Shown: positions 1 through 8,283 of the stretch, piece after piece
How the letters are laid out: each line of letters begins with the position of its first letter
Numbering within the stretch: the first letter of the stretch is position 1
Source of the DNA: Bacillus sp. SG-1
GTDB lineage: Bacteria; Bacillota; Bacilli; Bacillales; Bacillaceae_B
Assembly (NCBI RefSeq): GCF_000181495.1
Contig: NZ_ABCF01000013.1
Coordinates: forward strand, 1 to 61,251
DNA: 61,251 nucleotides
Reading direction: 5' to 3'
Made by a program: the position numbers and the translations under genes
Notes under the pieces: model-generated
The model's input: only the letters and a program-made list of their open reading frames with translations
Databases searched by the model: none
What the model was told of the DNA's origin: nothing

Positions 1-411
1 ATCCCGGTCGGCCATGTGATTTCAATTGAGAAGCCCGAAAATATCACCTCCATTCCCCAGCTGCCTGATTATGTATTGGGCATTACAAAGGTAAGGGGTG
101 AGCTTGTTCCCATCATTGATTTTGCGAACATTCTATATGGCCAACAAGAATCCACAGAGGATAAGAAATTGATTGTCTTAAAATCGGAAGTACTTTCGCT
201 GGGAATCGTTGTCCATGAAGCGAAAGAAATATTAGATATTCCTGAAGGGGCGCTTACTCAGGTAGGATTGATGGCTTATTCACGAACAAAGTTTTTCTCT
301 GGTGTGATCAATCTGGAAGACAGACTGATCACCATGATCGATCCAGATGTTCTTGTAGAAAGCCTGGACGGAATCAGAGAGATTCAGGATTATATGAAGA
401 CTTATCAATAA
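1..411 (+). CDS. CheW-like chemotaxis coupling protein (5' end missing)
   Basis: The reading frame is open from the first base of the window, so the start lies upstream; 136 residues are visible. The sequence matches the CheW-like domain: an IPVGHV-IS-E start region, the conserved GI-KVRGELVPIIDF strand and a C-terminal L-ITMIDPDVLV segment. CheW proteins couple chemoreceptors to the histidine kinase CheA at the membrane-associated arrays. It ends at a TAA without a receiver domain, so it looks like single-domain CheW rather than CheV. It is followed at once by a strong terminator, so it closes its transcription unit. Upstream neighbours are not visible, and I cannot say which CheW paralogue this is. 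Confidence 0.85.
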   Translation: MPVGHVISIEKPENITSIPQLPDYVLGITKVRGELVPIIDFANILYGQQESTEDKKLIVLKSEVLSLGIVVHEAKEILDIPEGALTQVGLMAYSRTKFFSGVINLEDRLITMIDPDVLVESLDGIREIQDYMKTYQ

Positions 412-449
412 GGAAAAAAGTGCATGTCATGCGGCGTGCACTTTTTTCA
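412..449 (+). terminator. Rho-independent terminator after the cheW-like gene
   Basis: An A-run, the stem AAAAAAGTGCA / TGCACTTTTTT and a closing T-run start within 10 bases of the stop codon. The A and T runs flank the stem, so it could work in both directions. Confidence 0.85.
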
Positions 450-548
450 GGCTCGAACAAGTGTGCTTGCGTGCTGGTTGTAGTACACTTAGAGAAAGGG
501 GAAAGCTGCTTTCTCCCACAGAGTATTCGGAAAAAGGGCTGGTTTATC

Positions 549-1802
549 ATGCATCCTCACTATCCTAAAAATGGAAGAGTTATTCTTCATGTTGATATGA
601 ACAGCTTTTACGCTTCAGTCGAAGCCGCATATAACCCTGAACTGAAAGGGAAGCCCCTGGCCATTGCAGGAAACCCTGATGAAAGGCGTGGGATCATTGT
701 GACCTGCAGTTACGAAGCGAGAGGGTATGGAGTCAAGACCACCATGCCATTATGGGAAGCGAAAAAGCTTTGTCCCCAGCTGATTATCATGCGGCCTAAT
801 TTTGATCGATACCGTGCCGCATCACAGGGAATGTTCGAGATCTTAAGGCAGTACTCCCAGCTCGTGGAACCGGTCTCCATTGATGAGGGATATGTTGATA
901 TAACAGACAGTTATTCTTTGGGAAGCCCATTATTTATCGCAGAATCAATCCAAAACCAAATTCTCTCCCAGCAGGATTTGCCTTCAAGTATCGGCATTGC
1001 TCCAAATAAGTTCCTTGCCAAGACGGCTTCCGATATGAAAAAGCCGATGGGAATCACCGTATTGCGAAAGAGGGATTTGCCGGAAAGGATTTGGCCTCTC
1101 GATGTCAAAGAAATGCACGGAATCGGGGAAAAGACTGCCCAAAAGTTGTATTCCATGGAGATCCATACAATAGGAGAACTGGCAAAAGCCAATGAAATAG
1201 TTCTGAAATCTCAACTCGGAATCAACGGTCTGCGGTTAAAAGCAAGAGCAAACGGCACAGATGACAGACCTGTGGATCCTGACTCCGTATACGATTTTAA
1301 AAGTGTAGGGAACTCTACTACGCTTCCAAGGGATACGGCCAATCAAAAAGAATTGTTAAATACCTTGAACCAGCTTTCAGGAAAAGTCGCTTCCCGGATG
1401 AAATCAAAAGATATCCTGGCCTTAACGGTGATGCTGACGATGAGATTTAAGGACCGCAAGACCATTACCAGGAGCAAAAAGTTAAAGAATCCTGTCGGTT
1501 CACAGGATGATATTTTTGCAGCAGCCAAAGCGCTGTTCCTCCAACACTGGAACGGTAATTCGATTCGGCTTCTGGGAGTGACGGGCCAGGATCTCGTTGA
1601 ACGGGATGATGCTGCCTTGCAGCTCGACATCTTTTCATACGAGGAGCATGCCAAGAAAGAACCTTTGTACCAGACAATCGAAAAGCTGCAGGATAAATTC
1701 GGTAAACAGATGATTCAAAGAGGAATTTCCGCGAAGCAAGACAAAAGGGACCCTCACCAGGATACGAGCTTTAACAAAGATTTTCTGCGGGAAGATAAAT
1801 AG
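549..1802 (+). CDS. dinB: DNA polymerase IV (Y-family, YqjH/PolY1 type)
   Basis: Y-family translesion polymerase, 417 residues from the chosen ATG. The frame is open to position 420, but those residues overlap the terminator hairpin and do not resemble the family. Family N-termini ([21 protein letters not shown]) begin near the ATG at 549. The palm motifs are HVDMNSFY (Asp16) and SIDEGYVD (Asp/Glu near residue 109). A helix-hairpin-helix follows ([12 protein letters not shown]), then a little-finger domain. QLDIF near residue 358 matches the beta-clamp binding peptide, so the protein should dock on the sliding clamp. The Shine-Dalgarno (GGAAAAAGGG) is only fair. It stands alone between terminator-bounded units. 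I see no LexA box directly upstream, unlike polYB at 17.2 kb. Confidence 0.95.
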   Translation: MHPHYPKNGRVILHVDMNSFYASVEAAYNPELKGKPLAIAGNPDERRGIIVTCSYEARGYGVKTTMPLWEAKKLCPQLIIMRPNFDRYRAASQGMFEILRQYSQLVEPVSIDEGYVDITDSYSLGSPLFIAESIQNQILSQQDLPSSIGIAPNKFLAKTASDMKKPMGITVLRKRDLPERIWPLDVKEMHGIGEKTAQKLYSMEIHTIGELAKANEIVLKSQLGINGLRLKARANGTDDRPVDPDSVYDFKSVGNSTTLPRDTANQKELLNTLNQLSGKVASRMKSKDILALTVMLTMRFKDRKTITRSKKLKNPVGSQDDIFAAAKALFLQHWNGNSIRLLGVTGQDLVERDDAALQLDIFSYEEHAKKEPLYQTIEKLQDKFGKQMIQRGISAKQDKRDPHQDTSFNKDFLREDK

Positions 1803-1939
1803 AGTATTTTCCCCGGTTATTTTCCCCGCGGCAATGTCACAATAAGATAAGGTGTATTGTTTGCACTTCAGACGAAAACTTTGTTAAATTTATAAGGATT
1901 GTTTACTTAACTAAATACAATAGGAAAGGACGTTTGAAC

Positions 1940-3352
1940 ATGTCGAAACAACAAATCGGTGTGATCGGCCTTGCTGTAATGGGTAAAAACCTGGCATGGA
2001 ATATCGAAAGCAGAGGATATTCAGTGTCTGTTTATAATCGTTCACGTGAAAAAACGGATGAAATGCTTCAAGAATCCGAAGGAAAAAATGTAGTTGGTAC
2101 ATATAGCATTGAAGAATTTGTTCAGTCTCTTGAAAGTCCCCGTAAGATTCTTCTTATGGTGAAAGCTGGAGGACCTACTGATGCTACAATTGAGCAGCTT
2201 AAGCCTCACCTTGATAAAGGGGATATCCTGATTGATGGAGGAAATACTTTCTTCGAGGACACTCGCAGAAGAAATCATGAGCTTAGCGAATCGGGTATCC
2301 ACTTCATCGGTACCGGCGTTTCAGGCGGGGAAGAGGGTGCCCTTACAGGTCCATCCATCATGCCTGGCGGACAAAAGGAAGCTTATGAGCTTGTAGCGCC
2401 AATCTTCAAAGATATCGCTGCAAAAGTAAACGGCGACGCTTGTACGACTTACATCGGTCCGGACGGTGCCGGTCACTATGTGAAAATGGTGCACAATGGG
2501 ATTGAATACGGTGACATGCAGTTGATTGCCGAGTCATATTTCCTGCTGAAGAATGTATTAGGATTCAACGCAGAAGAACTGCATGAAACATTTGCTGAGT
2601 GGAACAAAGGAGAGCTTGACAGCTACCTGATTGAAATCACGGCTGATATCTTTACTAAAAAAGATGATGAAACAGGCAAGCCGATGGTTGATGTCATCCT
2701 TGATAAAGCAGGACAGAAAGGAACAGGGAAATGGACGAGCCAAAGCGCGCTTGACCTTGGCGTGTCCCTTCCGATCATTACTGAATCCGTATTTGCACGC
2801 TTCATCTCCAGCATCAAGGATGAACGCGTGAAGGCAAGTAAAATCCTTTCAGGACCAGAAGCAAAACCATTTGATGGTGACAAAGAAGCTTTGGTTGAGT
2901 CCATCCGAAAAGCTCTGTATATGAGCAAAATTTGTTCTTATGCTCAAGGTTTTGCGCAAATGCGTGCAGCTTCCGAGGAATACGGCTGGGATCTTAGCTA
3001 CGGAGAAATCGCCATGATCTTCCGTGGTGGTTGCATCATCCGTGCCCAATTCCTGCAAAAGATTAAAGAAGCTTACGACAAGGAGCCTGGCCTTTCCAAC
3101 CTGCTGCTTGATGATTACTTCAAAGAAATTGTTGAGAGTTACCAATACGCTCTCCGCGATGTAATCTCGACTGCCGTTCAAAATGGTGTTCCTGTACCAG
3201 GCTTCTCAGCAGCACTTTCATACTATGACAGCTACCGCACGGAAACTCTGCCTGCGAACCTTATCCAGGCGCAGAGAGATTACTTCGGTGCCCATACGTA
3301 TGAGCGTACTGATAAAGAAGGAGTCTTCCACACTGAGTGGATGTCTGAATAA
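1940..3352 (+). CDS. gndA: 6-phosphogluconate dehydrogenase, decarboxylating (NADP+)
   Basis: Converts 6-phosphogluconate to ribulose 5-phosphate and CO2 in the oxidative pentose phosphate pathway, producing NADPH; cytosolic homodimer. 470 residues, normal for the family. The N-terminal Rossmann fold has [10 protein letters not shown], followed by the substrate loop [11 protein letters not shown] and the catalytic helix [13 protein letters not shown]. The C-terminal tail is [19 protein letters not shown]. Protein similarity to B. subtilis YqjI (GndA) is very high. The ATG at 1940 is preferred over the TTG six bases upstream because AGGAAAGGA sits 9-10 bases before it. The pathway partner zwf lies 5 kb away on the other strand, separated by the exporter and IS region. 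Confidence 0.97.
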   Translation: MSKQQIGVIGLAVMGKNLAWNIESRGYSVSVYNRSREKTDEMLQESEGKNVVGTYSIEEFVQSLESPRKILLMVKAGGPTDATIEQLKPHLDKGDILIDGGNTFFEDTRRRNHELSESGIHFIGTGVSGGEEGALTGPSIMPGGQKEAYELVAPIFKDIAAKVNGDACTTYIGPDGAGHYVKMVHNGIEYGDMQLIAESYFLLKNVLGFNAEELHETFAEWNKGELDSYLIEITADIFTKKDDETGKPMVDVILDKAGQKGTGKWTSQSALDLGVSLPIITESVFARFISSIKDERVKASKILSGPEAKPFDGDKEALVESIRKALYMSKICSYAQGFAQMRAASEEYGWDLSYGEIAMIFRGGCIIRAQFLQKIKEAYDKEPGLSNLLLDDYFKEIVESYQYALRDVISTAVQNGVPVPGFSAALSYYDSYRTETLPANLIQAQRDYFGAHTYERTDKEGVFHTEWMSE

Positions 3353-3356
3353 AAAT

Positions 3357-3395
3357 CTAAAAGCTCTCCGGCCGAGGCTGGAGAGCTTTTTGTTA
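3357..3395 (+). terminator. Terminator after gndA
   Basis: Stem AAAGCTCTCC / GGAGAGCTTT with a small loop and a T-run, 6 bases past the gndA stop. It separates gndA from the convergent regulator gene. Confidence 0.88.
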
Positions 3396-3415
3396 TTGAG
3401 TAATAGTAAATTACA

Positions 3416-3967
3416 TTAACCTTCTTCATCTTTATAAGAAAAGAAAATCATTTTGTAAGGTTTCACTCCGTCTTCTTTTACGTTCTTCATCTCCCGCTTG
3501 TCCACCAGCTTCCTTACCTCTTCATTCAGGTGCTGCCATTCTTCAGGGGTTAGCTCTAAACCGTATTCTGTAAACATTGCGTTGTTCTCCTGCCTTGATG
3601 GGTCCCCCTCCAAATCGTTTTTTAATACATTTAAACCCTTATTCAAACTGAACATAACCTTGGAGATCAGAAACTCCTTGTGTTCTATGGCGAATTCACC
3701 TTCGAAATTGAAGGTGATGTCATCCTCATAAAGATGCTTGGATGAATAATATTTTTCAATGATATTTCCTGTTTTTCTTTCTTCTGTAACCATAACTAAA
3801 CCGAGATTTTGGAGCTTTTGTATCGGATAGTACAGGCGGGATTGTTTTTCACCCAGCTCTGAAGAAATTTCTTTGACGGTCTTGCTGCTGAATTTGATAC
3901 TTGTGATAATCTTCTCCAGCTTTGGATCAAAAATGGCTTTTGCCACTTCCAGATTATCAATCTTCAA
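3416..3967 (-). CDS. ArsR-like winged-helix transcriptional regulator
   Basis: 183-residue DNA-binding protein. Residues about 15-75 form a winged helix-turn-helix (IITSIKFSSKTVKEISSEL, then SRLYYPIQKLQNLGLV and a basic wing TEERKTGNIIEKYY), typical of HTH_20/ArsR-like regulators. The remaining 100 residues are a helical C-terminal domain with no cysteine-based metal site visible. The frame opens at a GTG (3976), but that GTG is part of the Shine-Dalgarno GAGAGGTG; the TTG at 3967 is correctly spaced, so I start there. The gene is divergent from an MFS exporter across about 165 bp that hold large inverted repeats. That arrangement suggests a local repressor/sensor of the exporter and of itself. 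The ligand is unknown. Confidence 0.8.
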   Translation of the reverse strand: MKIDNLEVAKAIFDPKLEKIITSIKFSSKTVKEISSELGEKQSRLYYPIQKLQNLGLVMVTEERKTGNIIEKYYSSKHLYEDDITFNFEGEFAIEHKEFLISKVMFSLNKGLNVLKNDLEGDPSRQENNAMFTEYGLELTPEEWQHLNEEVRKLVDKREMKNVKEDGVKPYKMIFFSYKDEEG

Positions 3968-4067
3968 GCCAATCACCTCTCACTTTAATTACCTATATTT
4001 ATTTTAACAGATTGTGATGCTAAAAAATAATGAATCGTTAAAAAAATTTTTAATGGTTCGTTTTACA

Positions 4068-4113
4068 AAATATATTTTATCGTTTAAAATTATTTTAACG
4101 ATAAAATATATTT
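4068..4113. promoter_or_regulatory. 17-bp perfect inverted repeat: probable operator
   Basis: The arms at 4068-4084 and 4097-4113 are perfect 17-bp inverted copies around a 12-bp A/T spacer, ending eight bases before the Shine-Dalgarno of the exporter gene. Related ATCGTTAAAAA-type words recur at 4034-4058, nearer the regulator. The position between divergent regulator and exporter genes suggests the regulator's binding site. It could also fold in RNA near the exporter ribosome binding site. Confidence 0.7.
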
Positions 4114-4133
4114 AATTAATGGAGGTAAATATA

Positions 4134-5384
4134 TTGATTAATCTGCTTAAAAATCGGTCTTATCGTCGTTTATGGTTTGCTCAGGTAATATCTGAATTAG
4201 GAGACGGAATTTCACATTTACTGATTTTGTTTCTTGCTTCCCAGTTAACTACCAATCCCATGATTTTTGGTTATATCCTTATTGCCCGCCATCTTCCGGG
4301 TATGTTGTTTGGAACGTTAGTAGGCCCATTGGTCGATCAATTTTCTAAAAAGTGGATAATGATCGCATCCGATTTATACCGGTTTTTGATCGTTTTATTA
4401 ATGATTGCCGGCCAGTCATCCATCGAGCTTCTGCTTATCCTGATTTTTCTCCAGGGAATCGGGGCAGTTTTCTTTGAACCAGCGAAATCCGCCGTCATTC
4501 CAAAGATTATGAAAAAAGACGAGATACCAGCAGCGGTGAGTCTTTCACAATCAACTTACATGATGATGATGGTCATCGCTCCTTCCATTGGAGGTTTTCT
4601 CTTGCTGATGGAAAATATTTCATTAATTTTCTTGATAGATGGAGCTAGTTTTTTCCTTTCAGGGTTAATCTTGTTTAGGTTGAAGCTTAAGAAGGGGGAA
4701 GGAGAGAAGCAGCATGAAAAGTCCGATGAATCCTACCTCATGGCTCTGAAGCAGGGCTTTCACTCAGTATCCAACAATAGGTTCATCACAGGAATATTCA
4801 TCCTTCTTACCTCTGCAGTTTTTGTGCTAAGTATTGTAAGTGCAAATGCGTACGCTATTATCCTGAATGTTTTTGAGGTCAATCAGGTTCATTTCGGCAT
4901 GCTGGAATCTCTTGAGGGTGTTTTCGGCATCCTTGGTGCTCTCGTCGTTCCATTATTCATGAAAAAGGTAAACAATAAAACCCTTATCATGTATTCTTTT
5001 GGCTTGTCCGGACTATTAGCGGCTTTAGTCATTCCGGTGTTTGACTTACATAGAATGGTCCCGCTGGTTTCCCTATATATATGGATGAGTGTTATTGGGG
5101 CCACTAATCCATTCATTAACATTCCTTTGAACAGCATGCTGATGCAGGGCGTTCCGGAAGAACTTCTCGGAAGGATATCTGGGATACTGACTGCTAGTAT
5201 TAACGGAAGCCTTCTTGGAGGTCTCCTGCTTGGTGGCTGGCTCGCCTCTCTCGTGGGTCCATTATTGACGGTAACCGCAGGCGGCCTGAGTCTGGTTGCT
5301 GTCAGTCTAATCTTTCCACTCTCCAAATATTATGGTTATCTTACGGTAGCGGTCTCTGCTGAAAATGCTGAAAAAGTGGGGTGA
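4134..5384 (+). CDS. MFS efflux transporter
   Basis: 416-residue major facilitator protein with about 12 hydrophobic segments. The N-terminus LLKNRSYRRLWFAQVISELGDGI and the loop GPLVDQFSKKWIMIASD (motif A region) match the drug/macrolide exporter branch of MFS. An ATG at 4119 would place the ribosome binding site GGAGGT (4121-4126) inside the gene. The TTG at 4134 has ideal 7-base spacing and gives the family-like start MINLLKNRSYRRLWF, so I choose it. The divergent winged-helix regulator and the long inverted repeat in between imply inducible expression. The substrate cannot be read from sequence. A bidirectional-type terminator lies about 180 bp downstream. Confidence 0.88.
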   Translation: MINLLKNRSYRRLWFAQVISELGDGISHLLILFLASQLTTNPMIFGYILIARHLPGMLFGTLVGPLVDQFSKKWIMIASDLYRFLIVLLMIAGQSSIELLLILIFLQGIGAVFFEPAKSAVIPKIMKKDEIPAAVSLSQSTYMMMMVIAPSIGGFLLLMENISLIFLIDGASFFLSGLILFRLKLKKGEGEKQHEKSDESYLMALKQGFHSVSNNRFITGIFILLTSAVFVLSIVSANAYAIILNVFEVNQVHFGMLESLEGVFGILGALVVPLFMKKVNNKTLIMYSFGLSGLLAALVIPVFDLHRMVPLVSLYIWMSVIGATNPFINIPLNSMLMQGVPEELLGRISGILTASINGSLLGGLLLGGWLASLVGPLLTVTAGGLSLVAVSLIFPLSKYYGYLTVAVSAENAEKVG

Positions 5385-5562
5385 AGAGAGGAAAATTTAA
5401 ATAGCGAAACATGAATGACTTGGTGGCTCAGTTATTGATTGGAAGATTCTATTGTGAATCTATGTTGATTTAGCTTCAAATTTCCACTAAATGGTGCAAA
5501 GACAGTGAAATTGATTATGTTCAATAAACAAGAGTTAAATTGCTGTAATGAGTTCATATATT

Positions 5563-5615
5563 AAAACATAAGAAGAGGCGATATTCGCTCAATTTCGTCC
5601 TCTTCCTATGTTTTT
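5563..5615. terminator. Bidirectional terminator-like hairpin
   Basis: AAAACATA-GAAGAGG pairs with CCTCTTC-TATGTTTTT around a short loop, with A- and T-runs on the two sides. It closes the exporter unit. The rest of 5385-5724 shows no supportable gene. Confidence 0.7.
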
Positions 5616-5689
5616 AGAATTTAACTACATACATTTTACTAATAACATGGAGTTAGGTACCTAAAGCGGAAATTCTTTACATATCATCA

Positions 5690-5715
5690 GACAGCAATAT
5701 CTACGAAAAGAGCTT
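5690..5715. repeat. Solo terminus resembling the MITE/palindrome-repeat ends
   Basis: GCAATATCTACGAAAAGAGC matches the terminal inverted repeat of the MITE family at most positions. It is preceded by AGCGGAAAT, which also begins the right tail of the GC-rich palindromic repeats. No second terminus is visible, so it looks like a truncated remnant just outside the IS1182 element. Confidence 0.4.
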
Positions 5716-5837
5716 AACAAAAAAACAGCCTCCACAAAAGGAGGCCACTGAAAAAGTCCAAAAAAATAGGAAAAGGCAGAGTCGTTCACTAAAAAGAGCA
5801 ACCCTGCCTTTTTTACTACCGATTTTACGAAAAAAGT

Positions 5838-5961
5838 GTTGATTTCCGTTCCAGGTGCACGACTCCGCGGGGCGGGCGTTGAGCCTCCTCGGCTTCGCCT
5901 GCGGGGTCTCACCTGTCCCGCTAGTCCCGCAGGAGGTCGCGCACCTTCCACTCCAATCAAC
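5838..5961. repeat. GC-rich palindromic repeat, copy 1 (inside the IS)
   Basis: Begins GTTGATTTCCG-TCCAGGTGC and ends GCACCTTCCACTCCAATCAAC, so the ends are inverted copies. The inner part (CCGCGGGGCGGGC ... GTCCCGC) can fold further. Same family as the copies at 10082, 25178, 37172, 38681 and 53271. The short frames crossing it are translations of the palindrome, not genes. Confidence 0.85.
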
Positions 5962-6038
5962 GTTGAGAAAAAAGAATACTATCCGCTAATAAAGCCTTAC
6001 TTTATAATAGAATCATTAATATGAGTGGGTGGCTACCA

Positions 6039-7490
6039 ATGATACAACAACAACAATCAATAACGTTTAGTAAATATATGGATCTTTATGATATTGTCGT
6101 TCCTCAGGACAATATGTTACGGAGAATAGTCGATTTAATCGACTTCACCTTCATTTTTGAAGAGTTAAAGGATAAATATTGTCATGATAATGGACGGAAT
6201 GCGATTGACCCTATCCGGATGTTCAAATACTTATTTTTGAAAACCATTCACGATGTATCAGATGTTGATATTGTTGAACGTTCGAAATATGATATGTCTT
6301 TCAAGTATTTCTTAAATATGGCTCCAGAAGAAGCGGTTATTGATTCAAGTTCATTGACTAAATTTCGTAAACTTAGGTTAAAGGACATGAACTTTTTAGA
6401 CATGCTTGTCAACAAGACGGTGGAGATTGCCATAGAGAAAGAAATCATAAAAAGTAAGTCCATTATTGTCGATGCCACCCATACTAAGGCCCGCTATAAT
6501 CAAATGAAACCAAAGGAAATCCTCATGGAGCGCTCCAAGAATCTTCGGAAATCGATTTATAAGGTTAACGACGGTATGAAGGATAAATTCCCTGTGAAGC
6601 CCAACAATGATGTGTTGGAAGATGAGATCGCCTATTCACAGGAGCTCATTGAGGTAATAGAAAAGGAAGAAACCCTTTTAGAATATCCCAAAGTTAAGGA
6701 ACAGCTTAATCTTCTGAAAGAAACGGTCGCCGATGATATTGAGCAGCTACAGTCCATGAACGATCAGGATGCCAAAGTGGGACACAAAACAGCAGATTCC
6801 TCTTTCTTCGGCTACAAAACCCATCTTGCGATGAGTGAAGAACGTATTATTACAGCCGCAACCATCACCACCGGAGAAAAAAGTGACGGGAAAGAACTGC
6901 AGACACTTATTGAGAAAAGTAAAACTGCGGGCATGAAAATTGAGACGGTTATTGGGGATGCGGCATATTCCGAGAAAGACAACATTGAATATAGCAAGGG
7001 AAATGGAATCAAATTGGTTTCAAGATTGAATCCTCTAATCACTCAGGGTGCTCGAAAAAAAGAGGATGAATTCGAGTTCAATAAGGATGCGGGTATGTAT
7101 GTTTGCAAGGCAGGACATATGGCTATACGGAAAGCTAGACAAGGTAAAAAAGGATTAGGTAGAAACCAGGTTGACACCTACTATTTTGACGTGGATAAAT
7201 GTAAGAGATGCCCTCTCAGAGAGGGGTGCTACAAGGGAGGAGCCAAAAGTAAGACGTATTCCGTTTCCATAAAGTCCGACCAGCATTCCGACCAGGCAAA
7301 ATTCCAGGAAAGCGATTTCTTTAAGGAAAAAGCAAAAGAACGTTATAAAATAGAAGCAAAAAATAGTGAGTTAAAACACAGACACGGGTATAATGTGGCA
7401 GAATCCTCGGGTCTAATTGGCATGGAATTACAAGGTGCGATGGCAATATTTGCGGTAAACATTAAAAGGATTCTAAAGCTAATGGGATAG
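6039..7490 (+). CDS. IS1182-family DDE transposase
   Basis: 483 residues and full length, so the element could be active. The N-terminal domain (residues about 60-120) has the IDPIRMFKYLFLK...SSLTKFRKLRL pattern of IS1182/IS5-like enzymes. The catalytic acidic residues appear in VDATHTKARYN, VIGDAAYSEKDN and the C-terminal ERYKIEAKNSELKHRHGYN. A CKRCPLREGCYKG cysteine cluster, common in the family, precedes the last catalytic Glu. An ATG at 6021 is also in frame, but family members start at MIQQQQSI and GGGTGG precedes the ATG at 6039. No stop codon or frameshift interrupts it. Expression may be low because a strong hairpin and the GC-rich repeat lie upstream. Confidence 0.93.
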   Translation: MIQQQQSITFSKYMDLYDIVVPQDNMLRRIVDLIDFTFIFEELKDKYCHDNGRNAIDPIRMFKYLFLKTIHDVSDVDIVERSKYDMSFKYFLNMAPEEAVIDSSSLTKFRKLRLKDMNFLDMLVNKTVEIAIEKEIIKSKSIIVDATHTKARYNQMKPKEILMERSKNLRKSIYKVNDGMKDKFPVKPNNDVLEDEIAYSQELIEVIEKEETLLEYPKVKEQLNLLKETVADDIEQLQSMNDQDAKVGHKTADSSFFGYKTHLAMSEERIITAATITTGEKSDGKELQTLIEKSKTAGMKIETVIGDAAYSEKDNIEYSKGNGIKLVSRLNPLITQGARKKEDEFEFNKDAGMYVCKAGHMAIRKARQGKKGLGRNQVDTYYFDVDKCKRCPLREGCYKGGAKSKTYSVSIKSDQHSDQAKFQESDFFKEKAKERYKIEAKNSELKHRHGYNVAESSGLIGMELQGAMAIFAVNIKRILKLMG

Positions 7491-7518
7491 AAAGAGCATT
7501 ATGGACGAAGCTTACCAA

Positions 7519-7572
7519 GAAAAAAGCCGACCCTCCTTCCTTTTTTAGGGAGTAGAGTCGGCTTTTTCTTTA
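7519..7572. terminator. Hairpin/terminator at the right end of the IS
   Basis: AAAAAAGCCGAC pairs with GTCGGCTTTTTC across a T-rich loop, directly after the transposase stop. It should end transposase transcription and, from the other side, limit readthrough from the cyclase gene. Confidence 0.8.
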
Positions 7573-7642
7573 TTAATCAACACTATGTTCTAGAAATCGG
7601 AAGATTTTCAGTGCCGTCCACAAAAGGGAGGCTGTCTGAGCA

Positions 7643-8263
7643 TTAACCAATCAATTCGTCCATTAGGATAACGCGTGCAGGAGATGCATCCGTTCCCTGA
7701 ATCTTTAACGGTGCAGCTACCATGAAGTAGGTTCCTTCTTCAATATCTTTCAACTGAAGGCCTTCCATGATGATGATTCCGCTGCCCATTAGTGCTCTGT
7801 GTGTCGGATGTCCTTCCTGGGCTCTTTCGATACCAAGCGAGTCAATTCCCGTACCTGCAATTTTCTTCTCTTTGAGATACTCGGCAGCATCTTCTGCTAC
7901 ATAGATGAACTCAAAGTTGAACTCGGTATCCCATGAGTTCTTTGTTTTGAAAAGAAGGAAATCATTTTCCTGGATATCTTGGTTCTCGATATCCTTCTTT
8001 GTGATTTTTTCTTCTACAGACGTTAAATCCAGTACTTTTACAGGGCGGACAAGTTGTTGAATATCGATGCTTTCAATTGTTTCGCCGTCATTGATCATGT
8101 GCAGGGGTGCATCCACATGAGTTCCTGTATGAACATCCATGGAGATTCTGGACTCTGTCACATGACCGTTTGTATTCGTGTTGATTTCCGGCTGTTTTTC
8201 CGGTTTGTTTTTATACACCGGCATACCGTTATAAATCGGCGCAGTAATATCATAGATTTTCAC
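7643..8263 (-). CDS. Cyclase/kynurenine formamidase-like metal-dependent hydrolase
   Basis: 206 residues, cyclase family (PF04199 type). The metal-binding signature HTGTHVDAPLH is at residues about 45-55 and the conserved GIDSLGIER block follows around 140. Family members hydrolyse amide or ester bonds, for example N-formylkynurenine, in the cytosol; the substrate here is not determinable because no tryptophan-degradation genes are near. Start is GTG with AGAAAGGATG upstream. It begins only about 20 bases after the zwf stop, so it is probably cotranscribed behind zwf. The IS1182 right end lies just past its stop codon and does not truncate it. Confidence 0.88.
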   Translation of the reverse strand: MKIYDITAPIYNGMPVYKNKPEKQPEINTNTNGHVTESRISMDVHTGTHVDAPLHMINDGETIESIDIQQLVRPVKVLDLTSVEEKITKKDIENQDIQENDFLLFKTKNSWDTEFNFEFIYVAEDAAEYLKEKKIAGTGIDSLGIERAQEGHPTHRALMGSGIIIMEGLQLKDIEEGTYFMVAAPLKIQGTDASPARVILMDELIG

Positions 8264-8283
8264 AAGAAATCATCCTTTCTGAA

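Larger units (their letters stand above)
5725..7636 (+). mobile_element. IS1182-family insertion sequence
   Basis: About 1.9 kb bounded by imperfect terminal inverted repeats. The left end begins ACAGCCTCC, then after 8-9 bases GG-GGCCACTGAAAA. The right end, read inward on the minus strand, has ACAGCCTCC, then GGCACTGAAAA. Inside each end sits a hairpin: GGCAG/CTGCC type near 5772-5813, and AAAGCCGAC/GTCGGCTTT near 7521-7571. Such hairpins often shield transposases from outside transcription. A single intact transposase gene lies between. No convincing target duplication was found. Unusually, a chromosomal palindromic repeat (5838-5961) lies inside the element. The right end is 6-8 bases from the stop codon of the cyclase gene. 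Confidence 0.8.

Noticed and set aside
420..548. N-terminal extension of dinB to position 420
   Set aside because: The extra 43 residues overlap the cheW terminator and are not seen in Pol IV proteins.
5661..6024. Open frames on both strands across 5661-6024
   Set aside because: They are translations of the GC-rich palindrome and IS left end (Arg/Pro/Gly-rich, no ribosome binding site).
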